NCBI GenBank assembly: GCA_022749755.1
Contig: CM040451.1
Location: 7,701,871-7,765,870 of the forward strand
Source of the DNA: Azadirachta indica
Lineage: Eukaryota > Streptophyta > Magnoliopsida > Sapindales > Meliaceae
DNA: 64,000 nt
Direction: 5' to 3'
Positions 59,266 to 64,000 of the stretch are shown piece after piece. The notes beneath the pieces are model-generated. The model ran no database searches, had not been told where the DNA came from, and was given only the letters and a program-made list of their open reading frames with translations. Both the position numbers and the translations under genes were made by a program. The number at the start of each line of letters is the position of its first letter. The stretch's first letter is position 1.

Positions 59266-59496
59266 ATGGAAATTTTGAGGCTTATAAAGTTTTTGTTGCT
59301 CTCAATTCTTCTTCTCTTTCTATAACTTCTTGGAGAGCAGCAGCAACTTCTAATAATTTCCATGGAAATTTTCTTCAATGTCTTCTTAGCCATTCTCAAC
59401 CTTCTCACCTAATTTCCTCAACTATTTTTACTCCCTAAAACTCTTCGTATTGCTCTGCATTGCAAGCTTACATTCGTAACCTTCGTTTCAACATAA
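59266..59496 (+). pseudogene. BBE-like gene fragment, unit C
   Basis: Matches the first 230 bp of the intact gene (signal peptide to about residue 77), starting at the same ATG. One base is missing in the 'cttcttctctt' region (about 59318), which shifts the frame into a TAA. Further stops appear at the His-Pro and Thr-Pro-Gln positions. Homology ends after 'cgtttcaaca' at about 59496, where truncated copia LTR sequence follows. It is more diverged from A and B than they are from each other. Confidence 0.85.
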
Positions 59497-59623
59497 TATT
59501 GATATACTTATTTTATTGTCTTTTTCTGCAAAGTGTATGATATTGACTCTTGCTTCTTTTTGGGCTAGGACTAGGGCTTGACTTAGAGGCCCAACAGCTT
59601 CTATGGAGATGACATTTTCAACA
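59497..59623 (-). repeat. Truncated 3' LTR of the copia element
   Basis: Begins TGTTGAAAATGTC on the minus strand just after the purine tract. It cannot be compared with the 5' LTR because the visible portions do not overlap. A segment near 59500-59515 (ttgatatacttatttt) is identical to BBE 3'-flank sequence near 19750. Confidence 0.55.
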
Positions 59624-59638
59624 TCCTTCCCTAAGCTT
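59624..59638 (-). promoter_or_regulatory. Polypurine tract of the copia element
   Basis: The minus strand reads 'aagcttagggaagga' immediately before the TGTTG of the 3' LTR. Confidence 0.55.
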
Positions 59639-59688
59639 AAGGTTCCATTTGCGACCTTAAGCTTATCTCTAAAATAATTGAACTTTTC

Positions 59689-60210
59689 TTAACTTAGTGC
59701 TTTGATGAAAATGTTAGTTACTTGTTTATCACTTGGAATGTAGCTTACGTTGATTTCTCCTACTACTACTTTGTACCTGATAAAGGGCAAGTCGATCTCT
59801 ACGTGCTTAGTTCGAGCTTGGAATACTAGGTTTGCGGCCATCGTAGCTACACTAATGCTATCACTCCAAATAGTAGGTGTTCTTGACAAAGACAAACTTA
59901 GTTTACTAAGAAGAGATGTTATCTATGTGATCTTTGCACATGTGTGAGCCATTGCCTTATACTTTGGTTCAGTACTTAATCTAGCTACAACTTATTGCTT
60001 CTTTGAGCTCCAAGACACTATATTGTCACCTAGATAGATGCAATGCCCACTAATCAATTGTCTATCATCTACATCAGACCCCTAGTCTTCATCATAATAA
60101 TTAACCAAGCTGTACTTTGTCACCTGAAGTATGAAATTCTAATCAATGGTTTGTTGTGTTTTTCAAGTATCTTAACACTCTTTTACAGGCAATCTAGTAT
60201 GGCAGCAGAG
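59689..60210 (-). pseudogene. Copia RNase H remnant
   Basis: Minus-strand pieces 'DDRQLISGHCIYLGDNIVSW', 'EPKYKAMA' and 'TPTIWSDSISVATMAANLVF' followed by 'ARTKHVEIDLPFIR' are the typical copia RNase H series, ending 'VTNIFIKALS'. Stops occur between the pieces. It is the 3'-most coding domain of the element. Confidence 0.85.
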
Positions 60211-60299
60211 GATTCGACATAAATTGGCTAAGCTTATTTACAGCAAAGGCCAACTTAAGTCTTATTAGTGTAGCATACTACAGGGCACCTATTACACTT

Positions 60300-61100
60300 C
60301 TGTATAGTGTAGGATCTATAAAGTGCTAACCTTCACTTTTAGTCAATTTTCACCTAAGACCAATAGAGTGTTTGTTCCTTTACTCTCCTTCATACCAACT
60401 CTATCCAACAAGTTAGATATATACTTTTCTTGAGAAAGAGTGAGCTTGGTGTTGGTTTTAGTCACTGAATCCCTAAAAAGAAGTGTAGTTCTTTGAGGTC
60501 CTACAAGGCAAAAGCTTGATGCATTTTCAACACCGTTTCTTCTATTTTTATAGAGCTACTTCCTATGACTATAATATCATCTACATAGATTAATACAATT
60601 ACTAGGTCATCTTTGATTCTTTTGAAAAATATTAAAGTGCCACATTTTGATCAATTAAAACCCCAACTCTTCAAAGCACCTTTTAGCTTTTCAAACAATG
60701 CTCTAGGCGCTTGTTAAGTTTATATAATGCCTTCCTAAGTTCACACATATAATCAGGCTTGGTAGGATTAATAAATCCTTCTGGTTATGTCATAAACCCT
60801 ATTTCTGTTAGTTCTCGCTTCGAAAAGGCATTATTCACATCTACCTGCCTCAGTTGCCATTTGTTGGTTACCGCTAAGCTTAAAATAATCCTGATGGTTA
60901 ATGCTTTGACCACAAGACTATAAGTTTCACTATAGTCTAAACGAGGGATTTCATGAAATCCTTTCGCCATAAGCCTTGTTTCTAACTAACCTCATTCTAG
61001 GATCATAAGGTATAAAATTCTATGTCTTGTCTTATTTAAGGGCATTTAACTCCTCTTTCATGGCTTGAGTCCATTTGATATTTGTTAGGGCTGCTTTGAC
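60300..61100 (-). pseudogene. Copia reverse transcriptase remnant
   Basis: Starts with 'WTQAMKEELNALK' (about 61070-61035) and continues with 'AKGFHEIPRLDYSETYSLVV' (60967-60908) and 'QLRQVDVNNAF' (about 60860-60825). The catalytic 'LIYVDDIIVIG' box is at about 60590-60560. Several frame changes and stops separate these. The sequence is clearly copia type by the YVDD box and domain order after integrase. Confidence 0.85.
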
Positions 61101-61400
61101 ATCTGCTTGCATTTTTGTAGCAGTTTCTAAATTTGTACTTAATAGTACTTTAGGCTTAAAAATTCCAGCCTTTGCTCTTGTGATCATAGGATAAGTAGGA
61201 AGAAGGTTTTGAGGAGGCTGAGGTGTTCGTGGTAGAGGTATTTCTGTTATTATTTTAAAATGAGTGATAGGGTTTATAGGAGAGCTTGTGTTTGTGCTGG
61301 GAGTATTTAAGGCAATTTCCTCAAGATTCTGAGGAGAGGTTTCTGTTGCTGTAGGAGTCTTCAGATGTGACCTGCTATCAATTACTTTTTGATTTCTTTC

Positions 61401-62421
61401 TTGTGTACCCATTTGAAAGGAAATTATGTGAAATTGACTGATAAGATTTGTAGACTCAACTGACTTATATGTTTGAGTATTTATGAAATTGGTGTCATTT
61501 TCAAAGGGAAAAGAGCTTTCATTAAATGTGACGTGTCTAGGATCATGTACCCTACCTGAATGATGCAGGCACAAATAACCTTTATGAACAACACTCAATC
61601 CCAACAACACACATTTTAAGGTATGAAATTCAAATTTATGATTGTTTTAAGGTTTAAGGAATGATAACATTCACAACCAAACACTTTGATTATAGAGTAA
61701 TCAAGTTTGACGTTGAATATGGCTTGGAATGGTGACATTTGCTTAAGAATTGGTGTCACAAGTCTATTGATGAGATAGGTGGCATTACTAAAGGCTTTCC
61801 ACCAAAAATTTAAGGGTATGCTAGCTTGTGCAAGTAATGTCAAGTCTGTCTCTACAAGGTGTCTGTGTTTCCTCTCTACTTTCTCATTTTGATGGTAAGT
61901 ATAGGGGCCTGAATATCTTATTTCTACTCCCTCTCCTCTGAGGTAAGGTTCAAAAGTCCTAAATTCTTTCCCTATATCACACTGTAAGGTCTTAATTCTT
62001 TTATCAAGCATGGTTTCAACTTGCTTTCTAAAAGTTTTGAAAGTTTCTAGTGCTTTTCCTTTGTTGGTTAGTGGGTAAATCCTAGTCAATGAGGTTTTGT
62101 CATCAACAAAGGCTATATAATATCTATAGCCTTGGTTTAAGGACACAAGTACAGGTCCCATAGGTCAGTATGTACAACTTGGAGTGGTTCTATGGTTTTA
62201 ACTTCTGTAGTTTTAAAGTTTAATCTATGAAGTTTTCCAAATTGACAAGCTTTGCAAAATGAAAAAGTTGATTTCTCATTGAAAAAATTCGATAAACTCT
62301 TCTTAAGACATTGGGAATGAGGATGACCTAACCTCCTATGCCACACATCCCAATCATTGTTTACACTTATTTTATTTTTAGAATTTTTAGAAACATTTGA
62401 CACAAAAGAAACCAATGACAT
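61401..62421 (-). pseudogene. Copia integrase remnant
   Basis: The N-terminal zinc-binding part 'WHRRLGHPHSQCLKK' with 'CKACQFGK' (62345-62235) is in one frame. The core (62161-61616) has 'GYRYYIAFVDD', 'LQCDIGKEF' and 'HQNEKVERKHRHLVE', covering the catalytic D,D,E. Downstream, 'KGYLCLH' and 'VTFNESSFPF' mark the integrase end and linker. The core frame stays open for about 180 codons but is out of frame with its N-terminus. Confidence 0.85.
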
Positions 62422-62806
62422 AGAAACATTGTTTCTTTTTGTTGAAGAATAAGAGTTGAAAAGGGGTATATGTTGTGACTGGAAGGGGAATGTAGCAATT
62501 GATAGAGGCCATCTCTAGCCACTTCTTGCACCAGAATCCTCTCTGTGTTTTGTCCTTGATAAAACACAAATGTTTATCAAAGATTATGTTAATATTGTTA
62601 TCTTCAATTAACTTCGATATGCTAATCAAGTTCTTGGTCATTGTAGGCACATACGAAACATGTTTAAATGACATGTGTTTTGTTGTTTGTGGGTGCAATG
62701 TGGGCAGTGCTATGTGTCTAACATGAAAGATTAGTAATTTGTTTCCATTATCCATGATAAGTTGGTCCTTGCCCTTGTATTCTGCTCCAATGGACAGATT
62801 TGCCAA
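62422..62806 (-). pseudogene. Copia protease/pre-integrase remnant lacking the protease active site
   Basis: The minus strand has 'YKGKDQLIMDNGNKL' and 'VSYVPTMTKNLISISKL' (about 62780-62620), the section between protease and integrase. The upstream aspartic-protease signature (DSG) expected before 'HITNNLANLS' is not found; gag sequence runs straight into this part, so a small deletion is likely. Confidence 0.7.
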
Positions 62807-63765
62807 ATTGTTTGTAATATGACTGCTTGTCTTTGAGTGTTCTTTGCACCAGGTTTGGGAACAAATTTTTTGTTAAACTTGTACCAACACCCGTAGGTCG
62901 CATGCCCTATTCTGGAAAAAATCTGGCATGTGGGTTTGCGTCCTTCATCTCCAAGATTTCTTTCCTTGCCTTTGCTTTGTGGGTTTCCACCAAACTGGCT
63001 AGAATGGCCAGCAAACTGATTTTGATTAGGTCTTCCAAACCAACCTTTCATTTGGAAATTGTAGTTAGTGCTTTACAAATAATTAACAATTGGATTTGGT
63101 GTCAAGATTATGCTTCCAGATGGCATATTCTTTTTTACTGTACTTTCATGACGGAGGAGCATTAAATAAATCTCTTACAATGATAATTTCTCAGCCCTTG
63201 AGGTGATATTGACCACCACTAGATCATATTCTAATCCTAGTCCCTCCATGAGATACATAACAAACTCATCATCTGTTAATTGATTTCCAGCACACCTAAG
63301 ATCCTCAACTAAGGATTTTATTTTGAAATAATAGTCATTCATTGACATACCATCTTTTTTTGTAATGTGAATCACACTTCTGATTTGCATTGTTCTTGCA
63401 GTTGTTTGAGCAGTAGAATGTTTTTGCAGCGTCGTCCATAATTCAAATAATCTCCTACATTCCATGACAGAGCCAAGTACTCCTTCAGTCATGGAGGAGA
63501 GCAGCCAGCTCATGAGGTATTGATCTTGTCTCTTCCATGTTAAGTAATCTGGGTTGATAGTCGTGACTACACTTTGATCCAGATTAACTTTCACAAGCAT
63601 CCTTCTAGGGATTGTTTGGCTGCCATCAATGTAGTTTTCAAGATTGTTTGCTCTAATACTGGGAAGCACTAGTGTCTTCCACAGAAGATAGTTGGTATTT
63701 ATAAGCTTGATGGGTGCTACAAACACAAAGGGGGTGATCAATGGTGTTGATGAAGTAGGATTCAA
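62731..63765 (-). pseudogene. Copia gag remnant
   Basis: Residues from 63765: 'LINTNYLLWKTLVLPSIRAN', 'DYYFKIKSLVEDLRCAGNQL' and 'YLMEGLGLEYDLVVVNI', typical of plant copia gag. The nucleocapsid follows in another frame (63051-62731) with 'CQIFSRIGHATYGC', a CCHC zinc knuckle whose second Cys is replaced by Phe. The frame break lies near 63100-63175. Confidence 0.85.
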
Positions 63766-63798
63766 AAAGGTTGATTGCTGCTGTTAATGGTAGCCATA

Positions 63799-63810
63799 GC
63801 TCTGATACCA
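63799..63810 (-). promoter_or_regulatory. tRNA-iMet primer-binding site of the copia element
   Basis: The minus strand reads TGGTATCAGAGC, the standard copia primer site complementary to initiator tRNA-Met, two bases after the LTR end. Confidence 0.9.
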
Positions 63811-63812
63811 AG

Positions 63813-64000
63813 TTAGAATCAAAGAAGAAAATGTTGATTTCTTTAGTATTACGGCAACCACTACAGAGATACCAAACTTACCCTTTTATATAGGAAAAAA
63901 GATTAAATAACCCTAATATACATGTCGTAGTTTGCCTACACTAGTCTAAGAATATAATATTATCATCACTGTAAAAAATACATCTTGAATCATTCTTTCC
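63813..64000 (-). repeat. 5' LTR of the copia element (3' part, cut by window edge)
   Basis: Lies directly upstream of the primer site in minus orientation and contains a TATA box (63893-63902). Confidence 0.75.
63893..63902 (-). promoter_or_regulatory. LTR promoter TATA box
   Basis: The minus strand reads TATATAAAAG, about 80 bp before the LTR end, the usual place for a copia LTR promoter. Confidence 0.65.

Larger units (their letters stand above)
59497..64000 (-). mobile_element. Ty1/copia retrotransposon, degenerate and truncated
   Basis: On the minus strand, from the right edge: 5' LTR end, primer site, gag, pre-integrase and integrase, reverse transcriptase, RNase H, purine tract and a truncated 3' LTR, the standard copia order. 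All frames are broken by stops or frameshifts. Its 3' LTR stops after about 127 bp against the BBE fragment, so the junction results from deletion rather than clean insertion. The 5' LTR continues beyond the window. Confidence 0.9.

Noticed and set aside
59689..63765. Copia frames as active transposon genes
   Set aside because: Frames are interrupted, the nucleocapsid zinc knuckle lacks a Cys, the protease signature is missing and the 3' LTR is truncated.
1..64000. CRISPR arrays, tRNA, rRNA or organellar inserts
   Set aside because: No regularly spaced short repeats, no cloverleaf-like or rRNA-like stretches and no organellar genes were noticed. The tRNA-like matches are retrotransposon primer sites.

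Overview
This is plant nuclear DNA, most likely from a eudicot. It is very AT-rich, has large gene-free stretches, and carries decayed Ty1/copia and Ty3/gypsy retrotransposons and many TIR/MITE insertions. Its one recognisable host gene family is the plant-specific berberine bridge enzyme-like (BBE-like) FAD oxidases. No bacterial, organellar, rRNA, tRNA or CRISPR features were seen. I cannot name the species.

Layout: the window is part of a tandem BBE-like cluster. Positions 1-984 match the 3' flank of a BBE-like gene, so another unit probably lies off the left edge. A 22.8-kb segment (copy A, about 5153-27955) is repeated in direct orientation as copy B (about 32518-55377). Each copy holds, in order: a BBE 3'-flank relic, an inverted N-terminal fragment of a more divergent BBE-like gene, a diverged BBE downstream flank, a gene-less BBE 5' flank, hAT elements, a Mutator-like element enclosing a small arabinogalactan-peptide-like gene, a BBE-like gene with its promoter, its 3' flank, and a copia-type solo LTR followed by a minisatellite. 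Between A and B sits an internally deleted Ty3/gypsy element (27956-32517). A third unit (C, 57712-59496) keeps only the BBE 5' flank and the first 230 bp of the gene, then runs into a degenerate Ty1/copia element on the minus strand that continues past the right edge.

Gene status: the copy A gene (18011-19627, 538 aa, intronless) looks intact, with a secretion signal, both FAD-attachment residues (His116, Cys178) and the C-terminal BBE domain. The copy B gene is nearly identical but has a 1-bp deletion near 47127 that removes the C-terminal domain. Copy C and the two inverted fragments are pseudogenes. The window thus has one working BBE-like gene and at least four damaged relatives. The working copy also has a duplicated proximal promoter module that B and C lack.

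The two points most worth a second look are the TIR element that appears to have captured an AG-peptide gene (empty sites visible in three paralogous flanks), and a 2.13-kb nearly all-hairpin Mutator-like insertion in B with a 9-bp target duplication and a clean empty site in A. Comparing A with B dates the insertions: elements in both predate the duplication, and elements in only one postdate it or were lost from the other. I did not find a clearly new biochemical system.
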